From contig CALUEY010000004.1 in the NCBI GenBank assembly GCA_944319915.1, positions 1 to 64,000 on the forward strand: a DNA stretch of 64,000 nucleotides, given 5' to 3'. The first letter of the stretch is position 1, and every line of letters starts with the position of its first letter. The translations under genes were made by a program, and so were the position numbers. Under the pieces are notes generated by a model. The model searched no databases and was not told the origin of the DNA. It saw only the letters and a program-made list of their open reading frames with translations. The stretch comes from an uncultured Prevotella sp. (GTDB lineage: Bacteria > Bacteroidota > Bacteroidia > Bacteroidales > Bacteroidaceae). Positions 1-9,528 of the stretch are shown piece by piece.

Positions 1-69
1 CCGTGGTTAACGTTCTTTATATTATAACGCTCTTTTCTTCCGTTTTGTTTCCATGGTGCAAATCTAAAG

Positions 70-241
70 GTTTCGGACGCCGAGACGGCACGTTCGGCAA
101 CATACTGGAAATCAGACGGTTGGGCAGGAAAGCATTCTACGCCGCGATTAACGTAAAAATGTTAACGGCGGCATGGCCTACAGGAGACACCGGCCGCATT
201 GGGCGTTTGCGGATATTCATAAAATCAAAACAGCTTCTTAG
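70..241 (-). repeat. Composite intergenic repeat, short copy
   Basis: Read on the minus strand this stretch matches parts of 46233-46600 in the same order: a block with core AAGCTGTTTTGATTTTAT, then GAATATCCGC, then a TTAAC/GTTAA dyad around 146-163, then a block ending in TTGCCGAACGTGCCGT. The last block is also related to the 22-nt array family seen elsewhere. No convincing gene is present in 1-320; the open frame at 3-323 has no recognisable protein features. The repeat assignment is from direct comparison by eye; its biological nature is unknown. Confidence 0.6.
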
Positions 242-320
242 CCCGCTAAACTCTGTCAAACGACAGCAAAAAACATCACGGAAATCCACGGAAATCCATT
301 GGAAAAAACCAAACAGTTTC

Positions 321-365
321 TAAAAAAGACTCCCGCAGATTCACCGTCGGGTGAATCTGCGGGAG
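321..365 (-). terminator. Rho-independent terminator of ssrA
   Basis: On the minus strand, 16-bp perfect arms (330-345 and 350-365) with a 4-nt loop are followed by a run of T residues at 322-327. It starts eight bases after the tmRNA CCA end, so it fits termination of the tmRNA transcript. Confidence 0.9.
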
Positions 366-372
366 CGCGCGG

Positions 373-771
373 TGGACCTGGAGGGAATCGAACCCTCGTC
401 CAAACAGGGAAACCATACGCTTTCTACATGCTTATTCCGGACTTTGGTTTTCGTGTGATGGCAAGACCCGGACCACCAACCAGCACCTTATCCCCTGAAA
501 TTTCATCGCGCCGCCGGGGCTATAGCGCGACTATTCCCGATTTAACCGCACCGCTTGGCCAGAGAGCTTCGGAACAACAGCCTCTGAGCGATGTCTCGTC
601 CTGCCACCTGGTGGCGGGATAAAGCCAGTAATCTACTGTACTTCGATTAGGCAGCGAGAGCGTAGTTGTTTTCGCCAGATAAATTTTTGGCCGAGTGGAT
701 TATGGAGTTCACAGCCGTCACTCCGCATGCTTACGTACCATTTCAACCCGCTGTCAAATCCAGTCAAGCCC
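373..771 (-). ncRNA. ssrA: tmRNA (transfer-messenger RNA)
   Basis: tmRNA rescues stalled ribosomes and tags the unfinished peptide for proteolysis, together with SmpB. The 3' end on the minus strand has a T-arm with GGTTCGATTCC and ends in CCA at 373-375. The 5' end GGGCTTG at 765-771 pairs with the 3' acceptor strand CAGGTCC (with G-U pairs), which fixes the length at about 399 nt. The tag reading frame lies at 647-676 and encodes GENNYALAA followed by TAA; the resume alanine codon is supplied by the tRNA-like domain. This tag is the form known from Bacteroidales. A TATCTTTG promoter element lies 35 bases upstream and a strong terminator follows. Confidence 0.97.
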
Positions 772-805
772 ATGGTGCAAATGCCGTTTCCCGCCGGAAA
801 CGCTG

Positions 806-813
806 CAAAGATA
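806..813 (-). promoter_or_regulatory. -7 element of the ssrA promoter
   Basis: The minus strand reads TATCTTTG, a match to the Bacteroidetes -7 consensus TAnnTTTG. Transcription would begin around 799, leaving a leader of about 28 nt before the mature tmRNA 5' end, which RNase P would remove. No well-spaced TTTG -33 box is seen. Confidence 0.6.
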
Positions 814-857
814 TACATTTTAAGCCAAACGCGATGCGTTTTGTGCGGAAAAATGCC

Positions 858-865
858 TACCTTTG
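858..865 (+). promoter_or_regulatory. -7 element upstream of the export gene
   Basis: TACCTTTG matches TAnnTTTG. A TTTG at 840-843 is only 14 bases upstream, closer than the usual 17-23. The next start codon in this direction is at 944, so this is the likely promoter of the exopolysaccharide cluster. Confidence 0.5.
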
Positions 866-943
866 CAATAATTTTCGTAAAAGGGCGTTTTCTCAATGAA
901 TATATTATACGTTAAAGCAATATCTTACCCGTTAAAACCAAGT

Positions 944-3493
944 ATGAAAAGGCATATCGTATCCATTCTCTTGCTGGTGGCGTGCTCCATTGGCGCTTTT
1001 GCCCAGTCGACCATGACCGACCAGCAGATAATGGAGTATGTAATGGAGGAGCAGCAGAAAGGCACTTCGCAGTCGCAGATAGTCACGAAGCTGATGCAGC
1101 GCGGCGTGACCATCGACCAGATAAGGAGCGTGAAGAACCGCTATGAGAGGCAGATGAAAGACCAGGGGCTCGGGGTGAAGGACATAACCACCACGGGCAA
1201 GAATGCCGACCGCCTGCGCCGCAACAACGGGGACAAGCGGCAGGGGAAGAATGTGTCGAAATACCGCCTGAAAGACGGCACGGTGGTGCCGCAGACGCAG
1301 CACACTTACGACAGCCAAGACCCCGACTTCCTGCTGATGCAGAAGGAGCTGAGCTCGTTCATGCCCGACTCGATGGATATATACGACCAGATGTACCTCG
1401 AGCAGATGATGAAGGACAAGGAGGACGAAGGCAAGCGCAAGATATTCGGCCACGACATCTTCAACAACAAGAACCTGACGTTTGAGCCAAACATGAACAT
1501 AGCCACCCCACAGGACTATCGGCTCGGGCCGGGCGACGCGGTGTTCATCGACATATACGGGGCGTCGCAGAGCACGGTGGAGGCCACGGTGTCGCCCGAC
1601 GGCACCGTGACCATCGAGGGCTATGGGCCTGTAAGCGTGGGTGGGCTTACCGTGGCCGAGGCCAACGCAAGGCTGCGCTCCACGCTCGGCCAGCGCTACA
1701 GCAGCTCGAAGATATCGCTCACCGTGGGCCAGACGCGCACCATAACGGTAAACGTGATGGGCGAGGTAGAGGCTCCGGGCACATACACAGTGTCGGCCTT
1801 CGCCTCGGTGTTCCACGCCCTTTACATGGCCGGCGGCATCAACGACATAGGTACGCTGCGCAACATCAAGGTGTACAGGCGCAACAGGCTCGTCACCGTG
1901 GTTGACATCTATGACTACATTCTCAACGGCAAGCTCACTGGCAACATAAGGCTCGCCGACAACGACGTAATCGTGGTCGGCACGTATGACTGCCTCGTCA
2001 ACATCACCGGCAAGGTGAAGCGGCCCATGTTCTACGAGATGAAGAAGAACGAGAGCCTCGGCTCGCTGCTCAAATATTCGGGCGGCTTCACCGGCGACGC
2101 TTACACCAAGTCGGTAAAGGTGGTGCGCAAGGCCGGGCAGAAATACTCGGTATACGATGTGGGCGAGTTCGACGTCAACTCGTTCAAGCTGAGCGACGAG
2201 GACTCGGTGAGCGTTGACTCCGTGATACCGCGTTACTCAAACATGGTGGAGGTTAAGGGAGCCGTGTTCCGCCCCGGGATATATCAAGTGGGCGGCGACA
2301 TAACCACGGTGCGCTCGCTCATAGAGCACGCCGAGGGAGTGACCGAGGACGCCTTTACGGCCCGCGCAGTGATGCACCGCATGAAGCCCGACCGCACGCT
2401 TGAGGTGCTGTCGGTCGACGTGGCTGGCATAATGTCGGGCGAAGTGGCCGACATACCGCTGCGCAACGAGGACGTGCTCTACGTGCCGAGCAAGCGCGAG
2501 CTGCAGGAGGAGCAGGTGCTGACCATCCACGGCGAGGTGATGTACCCCGGCGTGTACCAGTACGCCGAAAACGAGACGCTCGAGGACTTCGTGCTGCAGG
2601 CCGGGGGCTTGAAGAACAACGCCTCGGTGATGAAGGTAGACGTGGCGCGGCGCATATACGACCCCAAGGCCACAACGGTGTCGGACACCATAGCCCGGAC
2701 ATATACTTTCTCGCTTAAGGACGGCTTCGTCATCGATGGCGAGCCGGGCTTCGTGCTCCATCCCTTCGACGAGGTGTTTGTGCGCTCCATACCCGGATAC
2801 ACCGAGCAGAAGACGGTCACCGTGGAGGGAGAGGTGCTCTACAGCGGCACTTACACGCTCGAGAAGAAGAGCCAGCGCCTGAGCGAGATCATCAAGCAGG
2901 CTGGAGGCTTCACAAACACTGCCTATCCTCAGGGCGCGCGCCTCGTGCGCACCATGACCACCGAGGAAAAGACGAGGATGGAGAACGCACTGATGATGGC
3001 CCGGTGGCAGAGGGAAGAGGAAGGCATGGGCATGGACTCACTCGACATAAAGAGGCTCAACGTGGGCGAAACATACAACGTGGGCATCAACCTCGACATG
3101 GCCATGGCCCATCCGGGCAGCAACTACGACGTGGTGCTGCGCGAGGGCGACCGCATCGTGGTGCCTGAATATTCGGGTACGGTGAAGATCAGCGGCGAGG
3201 TCATGGCGCCTACCACCGTGGCCTTCCGCGACAAGGAAAAGCTCGACTACTACATCGACCAGGCCGGAGGCTGGGGCAACAACGCCAAGAAAGGGCAGAC
3301 GTACATCGTTTACATGAACGGGACCGTGGCCAAGGCCAGCCGCAAGAACAAACCCATGCCTGGCTGCGAGATCATAGTGCCTAGCAAGGCCAAGACAAAC
3401 AAGCTTACCGTGGCCGAGATGGTGGCCATAGGCTCCGGCACAGCCTCCATCGCAACGATGATAGCCACTATAGCTAACTTGATAAAGAATTAA
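944..3493 (+). CDS. Polysaccharide export outer-membrane protein with six SLBB repeats
   Basis: An 849-residue Wza-like protein that should form the outer-membrane exit channel for an exopolysaccharide. The start at 944 gives a clean signal peptide (MKRHIVSILLLVACSIGAFA); an earlier in-frame ATG at 896 would add 16 residues and spoil it. After a charged helical region comes a polysaccharide export domain (about residues 188-270, starting QDYRLGPGDAVFIDIYG). Then come six SLBB-type repeats, each opening with a beta strand such as VNVMGEVEAPGTY, VNITGKVKRP, VEVKGAVFRP, LTIHGEVMYP, VTVEGEVLYS and VKISGEVMAP. A hydrophobic stretch lies at the C-terminus. It is longer than Wza, as usual for this family in Bacteroidetes. 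It is first in the cluster and probably works with the Wzz-like protein at 4683. Confidence 0.93.
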   Translation: MKRHIVSILLLVACSIGAFAQSTMTDQQIMEYVMEEQQKGTSQSQIVTKLMQRGVTIDQIRSVKNRYERQMKDQGLGVKDITTTGKNADRLRRNNGDKRQGKNVSKYRLKDGTVVPQTQHTYDSQDPDFLLMQKELSSFMPDSMDIYDQMYLEQMMKDKEDEGKRKIFGHDIFNNKNLTFEPNMNIATPQDYRLGPGDAVFIDIYGASQSTVEATVSPDGTVTIEGYGPVSVGGLTVAEANARLRSTLGQRYSSSKISLTVGQTRTITVNVMGEVEAPGTYTVSAFASVFHALYMAGGINDIGTLRNIKVYRRNRLVTVVDIYDYILNGKLTGNIRLADNDVIVVGTYDCLVNITGKVKRPMFYEMKKNESLGSLLKYSGGFTGDAYTKSVKVVRKAGQKYSVYDVGEFDVNSFKLSDEDSVSVDSVIPRYSNMVEVKGAVFRPGIYQVGGDITTVRSLIEHAEGVTEDAFTARAVMHRMKPDRTLEVLSVDVAGIMSGEVADIPLRNEDVLYVPSKRELQEEQVLTIHGEVMYPGVYQYAENETLEDFVLQAGGLKNNASVMKVDVARRIYDPKATTVSDTIARTYTFSLKDGFVIDGEPGFVLHPFDEVFVRSIPGYTEQKTVTVEGEVLYSGTYTLEKKSQRLSEIIKQAGGFTNTAYPQGARLVRTMTTEEKTRMENALMMARWQREEEGMGMDSLDIKRLNVGETYNVGINLDMAMAHPGSNYDVVLREGDRIVVPEYSGTVKISGEVMAPTTVAFRDKEKLDYYIDQAGGWGNNAKKGQTYIVYMNGTVAKASRKNKPMPGCEIIVPSKAKTNKLTVAEMVAIGSGTASIATMIATIANLIKN

Positions 3494-3604
3494 TGTCTAA
3501 GTGTGATGATTAGGCTCGTTGATTATTTTCATGGATTGCTTGTTTGCCAATTGGACACTGCTGCCATGAGTGACTGGCACTGATATTACGGAGGTATAAA
3601 ATAT

Positions 3605-4675
3605 ATGAAGATAAATGTCATAGTGCCTTGGTATCCGTTTTACCCGAGCGGCGGTCACAAGATAATGTATCAATATGCCAATGTCTTTGCTGGGCATGGG
3701 CATGATGTAATGGTGTATCATGTTATGCGTGTGCCGCACGATGTAAAATGGCGGCCACGGCCATACACTTTTGCACAGGAAATCATTTTCCACAAAAGTG
3801 CGCCTAAATGGATGCCCATGCATCCGGCTGTGAACTTCCGTTGTGTGGGGAAACTTTCCGACGCAAATATAAGGGATGCTGATGTTTCAATGTCCACTTT
3901 ATGGCTGTTGGCGGAACCTTTATATAGATTGTCATCAAGCAAGGGGAAAAAAGTTAATTTCATTCAAGGATATGAAAACTGGGTGAGGCCGGACATACGA
4001 GATGGCTTGCAGAATTCATACAGGCTTGGCATGACAAACGTCGTAGTCTCGGATTTTCTGGCAGATGTTGTTCAAAAGGTTAGCGGGGAACGGCCTCATA
4101 TAGTTTACAATGCCATAGACGGAGACGTCTTTAATGTAACGAACGAGATACGCAGTCGTATTCCTCATACAATCTGCATGATGTATTCCGAAAAAGAGAT
4201 AAAAGGGTCTGCTGTAGGGATGTCGGCATTGCGGATGCTGAGAGAGAAATATGATGACTTGAAAGTAGATTTGTTCGGCGTTTATGCCCCGCCTGCCAAC
4301 CTTCCCGATTGGGTGCGTTATCACATGCGCCCCCAAAACCTTCCAGCAATATATAATTCAAACTCCATATTCTTTACTCCTAGTTTTAAGGAAGCATGGG
4401 GGTTGCCTGCAACGGAGGCCATGTATTGTGGATGTGCGCTGTGTTGCACAAATGTGGAGGGGCATACGGTTTTTGCGCATGACAATGAGACAGCCGTGCT
4501 TTGCAAGGCAGGCGATGCCGGAGATATGGCAAGCAAATTGGACAAGTTGCTCAATGATGATGGCTTGCGTGTTGAAATAGCTGAAAGGGGAAACCGGTTC
4601 ATACAAAAGTTTAACTGGGGAAATTCATACGAAGGCATGGTTCGTGTCTTTTCCATAGTTGACAACAAACAATAA
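3605..4675 (+). CDS. Glycosyltransferase family 4
   Basis: A 356-residue GT-B fold enzyme, probably adding one sugar to the lipid-linked repeat unit on the cytoplasmic face. The N-terminus IVPWYPFYPSGGHKIMYQYA is a typical GT4 beta-alpha start with a glycine loop. Near residues 263-271 the GT4 EX7E motif reads EAWGLPATE, followed by a CGCAL stretch and a C-terminal helix. Donor and acceptor cannot be told from sequence. Codon use is clearly more A+T-rich than in the preceding gene, which suggests that this part of the locus was exchanged as a block. The next gene begins within or just after its 3' end. Confidence 0.9.
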   Translation: MKINVIVPWYPFYPSGGHKIMYQYANVFAGHGHDVMVYHVMRVPHDVKWRPRPYTFAQEIIFHKSAPKWMPMHPAVNFRCVGKLSDANIRDADVSMSTLWLLAEPLYRLSSSKGKKVNFIQGYENWVRPDIRDGLQNSYRLGMTNVVVSDFLADVVQKVSGERPHIVYNAIDGDVFNVTNEIRSRIPHTICMMYSEKEIKGSAVGMSALRMLREKYDDLKVDLFGVYAPPANLPDWVRYHMRPQNLPAIYNSNSIFFTPSFKEAWGLPATEAMYCGCALCCTNVEGHTVFAHDNETAVLCKAGDAGDMASKLDKLLNDDGLRVEIAERGNRFIQKFNWGNSYEGMVRVFSIVDNKQ

Positions 4676-4682
4676 TATTGTG

Positions 4683-5735
4683 ATGGAGATAAAGCAGATA
4701 GATTTTGGTCATATATTCAAAGTGATATTACGGGAACGCAAACGTTTTTTTGTCGCACTTCCCATCGCTTTTGTATTATCCTCACTGTTGATTATATGTG
4801 TGCCACGTACATATACAACAACAGTAACGTTAGCTCCCGAACTTTCGTCAACGTCGGGCACTGGGTCTTTGAGCCAGATGGCTTCATCTTTTGGGATAGA
4901 TTTGGGCGGGGGGCTTGCTGCCAATAGCGATGCGATATCCCCGGATTTATATCCTGACGTCATGAAGTCCATCGATTTCAAAGTTGGGCTGTTCCCTATA
5001 CATGTCAAGACTATAGACGGGGAGATTTCCACTGATTATTATACCTATTTGTTGAGGCATCAGAAAGCCCCATGGTGGAGTCGTGCGATTGGCTGGGTAG
5101 TTTCGTTGTTTGCAAGCAATGATGGAAAGACTGGCAACGGCAATGGAGTTGACATATTCCATCTCACTAAGGAGCAGACTTCGGTAATGGGGACCATAAA
5201 TGGAAAAATATCTTGCAGCATAGACCAGAGGACGTATGTAATATATGTGAGTGTTGAAGACCAAGACCCTCTTGTTTCGGCCACGATGGCTGATTCGGTC
5301 AGAAGCAAGTTGCAGGCGTTTATCACAGATTACAGGACAAGCAAGGCGAAGAACGACTTGGCTTTTGCTGAGAAAGTGTGTGCTGATGCCAAGAAGAGAT
5401 ACGAAGAAGCGCGGAAGCGGTACGCGGCATTTTCCGATTCTAATTTGGGGTTGACCCTTGAGGCTTACAAGACAGAGAAGGATGACCTGGAGAACGAGAT
5501 GCAGTTGCGTTATAGCACTTACAGTGCGGTGTTCAGTCAGTTGCAGGCTGCAAAGGCAAAATTGCAGGAACGCACGCCTGCCTTTACAACGATTCAGTCC
5601 GCAACGGTGCCACTAAAGCCAAGTGGGCCTAAGAGAGTGCTTTTTGTACTGTTTGTTACCTTTCTCACGTTTATGGCAGTTGCCATGTACGTGTTGTATG
5701 AGGATTATAACAAGTATAGTGCCGGTGGCAAATGA
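4683..5735 (+). CDS. Chain-length determinant protein, Wzz-type polysaccharide co-polymerase
   Basis: About 350 residues with the classic Wzz layout: a first membrane helix (about residues 18-40), a long periplasmic region with a coiled-coil segment (about 205-305), a proline-containing approach ATVPLKPSGPKR, and a second membrane helix near the C-terminus. There is no C-terminal kinase domain, so this is the PCP-1-like form. It sets the length of the polymer made by the adjacent polymerase. The start at 4683 (MEIKQIDFG) was chosen because it lies after the upstream stop; an alternative ATG at 4659 overlaps the upstream gene. It overlaps the next gene by an ATGA junction. Confidence 0.9.
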   Translation: MEIKQIDFGHIFKVILRERKRFFVALPIAFVLSSLLIICVPRTYTTTVTLAPELSSTSGTGSLSQMASSFGIDLGGGLAANSDAISPDLYPDVMKSIDFKVGLFPIHVKTIDGEISTDYYTYLLRHQKAPWWSRAIGWVVSLFASNDGKTGNGNGVDIFHLTKEQTSVMGTINGKISCSIDQRTYVIYVSVEDQDPLVSATMADSVRSKLQAFITDYRTSKAKNDLAFAEKVCADAKKRYEEARKRYAAFSDSNLGLTLEAYKTEKDDLENEMQLRYSTYSAVFSQLQAAKAKLQERTPAFTTIQSATVPLKPSGPKRVLFVLFVTFLTFMAVAMYVLYEDYNKYSAGGK

Positions 5736-6778
5736 TATATATATTAATTGCGATATATTTAGTGGTGTTTTTTTTCGCGCTGCTGGAAGAGCGGTTGCAG
5801 TTGTATTCCAAGGCCATATATGTAGTTTTGGGCGTAGTCCTCGTTTTATATGCAGGCTTCAGGCCAATAGGCTTTTCCAGCGACTCTGGTGTGTATGAGA
5901 CAATCTATGTTCACTATGACAATCCATTATATTTGTTGTCTGTTGAGTATTCGTACCTGTTTATATCACGGATATTAAATACATTCTCTTCTGATGTCCA
6001 CTTGCTGTTCCTGGTGTATGCTTTGGCAGGCATATCGCTCAAGATGTGCGCCATAAAGAGATTGTCAGACATGTGGTTTGTGCCAATGTTGGTGTATATA
6101 GGGAATTACTATATACTGCATGACTTGGTGCAAATAAGGGCCAGTATAGTTTCCGGCTTGTTCTTCCTTTCAATAAGGCCGCTGGCGGAGGGCAGGCGCA
6201 GGCGGGTGGCTTTGATATTGTTTATAGCCACGTTGTTTCATTATTCTGCGTTGTCTTTGTTTCCAGTGCTGTTTCTGTCAAATCACGGGATGACTAAAAA
6301 CAGGCGGTTGGTATGGTCGTTGATTGTTCCTGCTGGCTATATTATCGCTTTTGTCGGCATCAATTTCATTGGCGAGATTCCTTTGCCCTACATTGGCGAC
6401 AAGTTGGCCTCATACCAGCAGCAGAGCGAGAGTGGTGGAAAGGGCAGCGAGATTAATATTTTCAATGCCGTGTTTCTTGTAAAATGCCTCATGTATTTTT
6501 ATATGTTATATTTCTATGACACAGTGATTGAACACAACAAGTACTTTCCGATATTGTTGCGTATTATGGGGGTGTCCATCTTTTGCTTTTTGTTTTTCTC
6601 GTTCCTCCCGGTGCTTTCGTACCGTATCAGTGAGCTTTACGGTATAGTAGAGGTGTTGTTCTATTCTTTTGTCTTATATACGGTTAAGCCAGGTTGGGTA
6701 GGTAAATGCGTTGTAGGCATAGTGGGTTTGGCCCTTTTGCTTATTGGTACTTATTCTTCGCATTACCTTAATCCTTGA
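5732..6778 (+). CDS. EpsG/Wzy-like polysaccharide polymerase
   Basis: A 348-residue integral membrane protein with about ten hydrophobic segments. It begins with a helix followed by LYAGFRPIGFSSDSGVYE, the arrangement seen at the start of EpsG-family proteins. It is the best candidate for the polymerase that joins lipid-linked repeat units in the periplasm. Its ATG overlaps the TGA of the Wzz-type gene (ATGA), indicating translational coupling and a shared task in chain-length control. Sequence in this family is poorly conserved, so the call rests on topology, the N-terminal motif and position. Confidence 0.8.
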   Translation: MIYILIAIYLVVFFFALLEERLQLYSKAIYVVLGVVLVLYAGFRPIGFSSDSGVYETIYVHYDNPLYLLSVEYSYLFISRILNTFSSDVHLLFLVYALAGISLKMCAIKRLSDMWFVPMLVYIGNYYILHDLVQIRASIVSGLFFLSIRPLAEGRRRRVALILFIATLFHYSALSLFPVLFLSNHGMTKNRRLVWSLIVPAGYIIAFVGINFIGEIPLPYIGDKLASYQQQSESGGKGSEINIFNAVFLVKCLMYFYMLYFYDTVIEHNKYFPILLRIMGVSIFCFLFFSFLPVLSYRISELYGIVEVLFYSFVLYTVKPGWVGKCVVGIVGLALLLIGTYSSHYLNP

Positions 6779-6797
6779 TGATTTTAATTGAGAGTTT

Positions 6798-7682
6798 ATG
6801 GTGAACACCAATGCAAGCAGCGTAGTCGTGGTGATAGTGCTATATAATCCTAAGGACAAGGAAGTTAGCAATGTCAAGCGGTTGTCATTGTTGTATGATG
6901 GCGTTATTGTTGACAATTCTTGCCAAAGGAATTTCCCTGGCGACTATGTCAACAAGATGCGGTATGTTTCCATGGGGAAAAATGTCGGCATTGCAGCAGC
7001 GCAGAATGTTGGCATCAAGTGTATGATGGAGAGGTTTGGCTGTTGCCGTTTCGTTTTTTTGGATCAAGACAGCGCGTGCAATGATTCATATCCATCGGAT
7101 ATTGCAGAGGAATATGGCAGGCTGAAAAAAGACCTGCCCAATTTGGCGACATTGGGCCCGATGGTGGTGGATGCTGATACTTCCAATACATATTCTTCAT
7201 CCATATATGCAGATAAATTCATCTTGCCGGGTGTGGTGGTGAGGACACACATTATTTCTTCCGGAAGTTGCGTAGACAGTGAAACGCTGTCTGCGGTCGG
7301 GCTTTACGATGAGCGATTGTTCATTGATTATGTAGACAGTGAATGGTGCTGGAGGGCTACTTCCTTGGGGCTGGCTTGCTGTATTACATCGAAGCTGTCC
7401 ATGTCACACAGGATAGGGCGTAAAAGAATAAGTGTTGGCATATTTAAGGACATAGTGTCATCTCCCAATCGGTATTATTTCCAGTATCGTAATTATATCT
7501 GGCTTGCGTTCTTGAGGTATGTGCCTTTGAGATGGAAAGTCAATACGGGAATAAAGAACATCGTGCGTTTGTTCTATTTTCCTCTTTTTATAAAAGACGG
7601 GGTGGAATCTTGTCTTTATATGTGGAGGGGGATATTCAGTGGGATGGCCCGCCCCAAGATGTTATGTCGCAATAAAAAATAG
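6798..7682 (+). CDS. Glycosyltransferase family 2, rhamnosyltransferase-like
   Basis: A 294-residue GT-A fold enzyme. It opens with VVVVIVLYNP, has NVGIAAAQNVGIK around residue 60, an FLDQDS metal-binding motif near residues 87-92, and LFIDYVDSEWCWRA near 175-187. That arrangement is typical of the RfbF/rhamnosyltransferase branch of GT2. It probably transfers one sugar onto the undecaprenyl-linked repeat unit; the sugar itself is not determined. It lies 19 bases after the polymerase gene and four bases before the next glycosyltransferase, so it is part of the same operon. Confidence 0.88.
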   Translation: MVNTNASSVVVVIVLYNPKDKEVSNVKRLSLLYDGVIVDNSCQRNFPGDYVNKMRYVSMGKNVGIAAAQNVGIKCMMERFGCCRFVFLDQDSACNDSYPSDIAEEYGRLKKDLPNLATLGPMVVDADTSNTYSSSIYADKFILPGVVVRTHIISSGSCVDSETLSAVGLYDERLFIDYVDSEWCWRATSLGLACCITSKLSMSHRIGRKRISVGIFKDIVSSPNRYYFQYRNYIWLAFLRYVPLRWKVNTGIKNIVRLFYFPLFIKDGVESCLYMWRGIFSGMARPKMLCRNKK

Positions 7683-7686
7683 AGTT

Positions 7687-8478
7687 ATGGAAATTGCCGT
7701 TTTTTGTGTTAATTATAATTCTTATGACTCCCTGCGAGGCTTCCTGGCCTCGGTGGAAGAGGCAGCGGGCAATTGCGCCGCTTCAGTTTGCGTATATATT
7801 GCTGATAATACGGAAGTAAATGCCGAAAGGATAAGCGTTGAAAACTTGCGGATAAAGGCGCAGGTGTTTGCTTTTAACGAAAATCTTGGGTATTTCGGCG
7901 CCGTTAGGCGGATGATGCAGGAAACAGATGTCACGCCCTATGATTATGTAATAATAAGCAATGTTGACGTATTGTTGGTTCCAAGCACCTTCTCCTCCGT
8001 CATTTCCGCTGGGCATGGAGACGGTGTAGGCTGGATAGCGCCGCAGATATATTCGTTAGAAAAGGGGCGCGACATAAATCCACAGGCGGTGAACAGATAT
8101 TCCAAGCGCAAGCTCAAGATGCTGCGCTTGATGTTCAGCTCCGTTTTGCTTACATCTATATACCGGTTGACTTTCTCCAGGCGTAGCCGCGGCAGCAGGC
8201 CGAAGCCCGGGCGCGTATACGCAGGGCATGGCTCGTTCATTATCCTTACCAAGGAGTATTTCCAACGGTGTGGGCTGATAGATTATCCTAATTTCTTATA
8301 TGGCGAGGAGTTGTATCTGGCCGAGCAATGCAGGATTCATGGGCTGGCGGTTTGCTATGTTCCTGCAATAGTGGTAAAAGACATGGAGCACGTTTCAACC
8401 AAGAAGCTGTGCAGGCGTTTTTACTGCAGGTGCAACTATGCAGGCCTTGACCATATCCTCAAGACATATTATCGCTGA
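7687..8478 (+). CDS. Glycosyltransferase family 2
   Basis: A 263-residue GT2 enzyme. The start at 7687 (MEIAVFCVNYNSYDSL) places the usual beta strand and YNSYDSL loop at the N-terminus and follows the upstream stop by four bases; an in-frame ATG at 7639 would overlap the upstream gene. NENLGYFGAVRRMM, an NVDVLL motif near residue 91, and FLYGEELYLAEQCR near residue 205 match the GT2 rhamnosyltransferase-like group. It is likely the second or third transferase of the repeat unit. A 240-base gap with its own promoter follows. Confidence 0.88.
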   Translation: MEIAVFCVNYNSYDSLRGFLASVEEAAGNCAASVCVYIADNTEVNAERISVENLRIKAQVFAFNENLGYFGAVRRMMQETDVTPYDYVIISNVDVLLVPSTFSSVISAGHGDGVGWIAPQIYSLEKGRDINPQAVNRYSKRKLKMLRLMFSSVLLTSIYRLTFSRRSRGSRPKPGRVYAGHGSFIILTKEYFQRCGLIDYPNFLYGEELYLAEQCRIHGLAVCYVPAIVVKDMEHVSTKKLCRRFYCRCNYAGLDHILKTYYR

Positions 8479-8626
8479 CATGGCGGTTGGCAACGGCTTT
8501 GCTCCCTCCATGGGAGCTGTCGGTTCCCATTGCGTCTTTTGAGGTGCGGGGTTGACATCCAAGACTCTCGCCCAGGGCGGAGGCTGAGGCGGAGCTTAAA
8601 ATGATGAACAATAGCATGCATAGTTG

Positions 8627-8657
8627 TTTGTACGTCACAAAAAAGTTGTATCTTTGC
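8627..8657 (+). promoter_or_regulatory. Internal promoter of the exopolysaccharide cluster
   Basis: TTTG at 8627-8630, a 19-base spacer, and TATCTTTG at 8650-8657 form a full match to the Bacteroidetes housekeeping promoter. It lies in the 243-base gap before the glycosyltransferase starting at 8722. Confidence 0.8.
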
Positions 8658-8721
8658 AAGGCAATTGCTTGAACATTGGCAAATCCTTTTGCATGACAAG
8701 CGGCAAAGCGACACTCTGATT

Positions 8722-9528
8722 ATGGAAAATAGGCTTGTTTCAGTCATAATGCCCACCTACAACACCGGCAGGATCTTGTCGGAAAGCATTGATAGTATTC
8801 TATGCCAGACCTATGCCGACCTTGAGCTGATCATTACTGATGACCACTCGAATGACGCAGAGACTTTGGCTATCTTGGACAGGTATGGGCGGTTGGACAA
8901 GAGGATAAAGATACTTTACCTTAATGAAAACCATGGCGCTGGCTATGCACGCAACAAGGCCATAGAGGCGGCAAGCGGCCGCTATATAGCCTTTTGTGAC
9001 AGTGACGACCGTTGGTTCCCCGACAAGCTGGAGCGGCAAATGGCGTTCATCGCCAGCAAGGGCTGCTGCTTGATATATTCTTCTTATATTATTTGCAACC
9101 AAGACGGACAAGCCGCAGGCATATTCATATCGCCGCGCATTGTAACTTATGCGGGCATGAAGCGCGATGACAAGATTGGGTGTCTCACGGCTTTGTATGA
9201 CACGTCATTCTACGGAAAGTTCTATTTTCCACTGTTGCGCAAGCGCCAGGACTGGGCGATGTTTATAATGCTTCTGCAGAAGTGCAGGATTGCCTATGGC
9301 ATGAAAGAGCCTTTGGCTTATTACCGGTTGAGGACAGATTCCCTATCCAGCAACAAGCGTTCTTTGGTCAAGTTCAACATCAATGTTTACCATAAGATTC
9401 TCGGCTTCTCAAAGGCGAAGTCTTACTTGTACTTTGGGCTCGTCTTTTTCCCGACATATTTGGCCAAGACCATAAAGCGTAAAGTGGACAGCTATCGCTA
9501 CCTTGGCAAATTGGCATCCACTCCGTGA
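8722..9528 (+). CDS. Glycosyltransferase family 2 (WcaA-like)
   Basis: A 268-residue GT-A enzyme. MENRLVSVIMPTYNTGRIL begins the Rossmann-like fold, DDHSND lies near residue 45, and the metal-binding FCDSDDRWFPDKL lies near residues 91-103. A RQDWAMFIMLL segment in the C-terminal half is typical of WcaA-like enzymes. The start at 8722 was chosen over an in-frame ATG at 8665 because it begins the conserved fold and leaves a normal leader after the promoter ending at 8657. It probably adds a sugar to the same repeat unit but has its own promoter. Confidence 0.88.
   Translation: MENRLVSVIMPTYNTGRILSESIDSILCQTYADLELIITDDHSNDAETLAILDRYGRLDKRIKILYLNENHGAGYARNKAIEAASGRYIAFCDSDDRWFPDKLERQMAFIASKGCCLIYSSYIICNQDGQAAGIFISPRIVTYAGMKRDDKIGCLTALYDTSFYGKFYFPLLRKRQDWAMFIMLLQKCRIAYGMKEPLAYYRLRTDSLSSNKRSLVKFNINVYHKILGFSKAKSYLYFGLVFFPTYLAKTIKRKVDSYRYLGKLASTP

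Noticed and set aside
3-622. Small open frames over the tmRNA and its flank
   Set aside because: They overlap a clear tmRNA, its terminator and a repeat; none has protein features.
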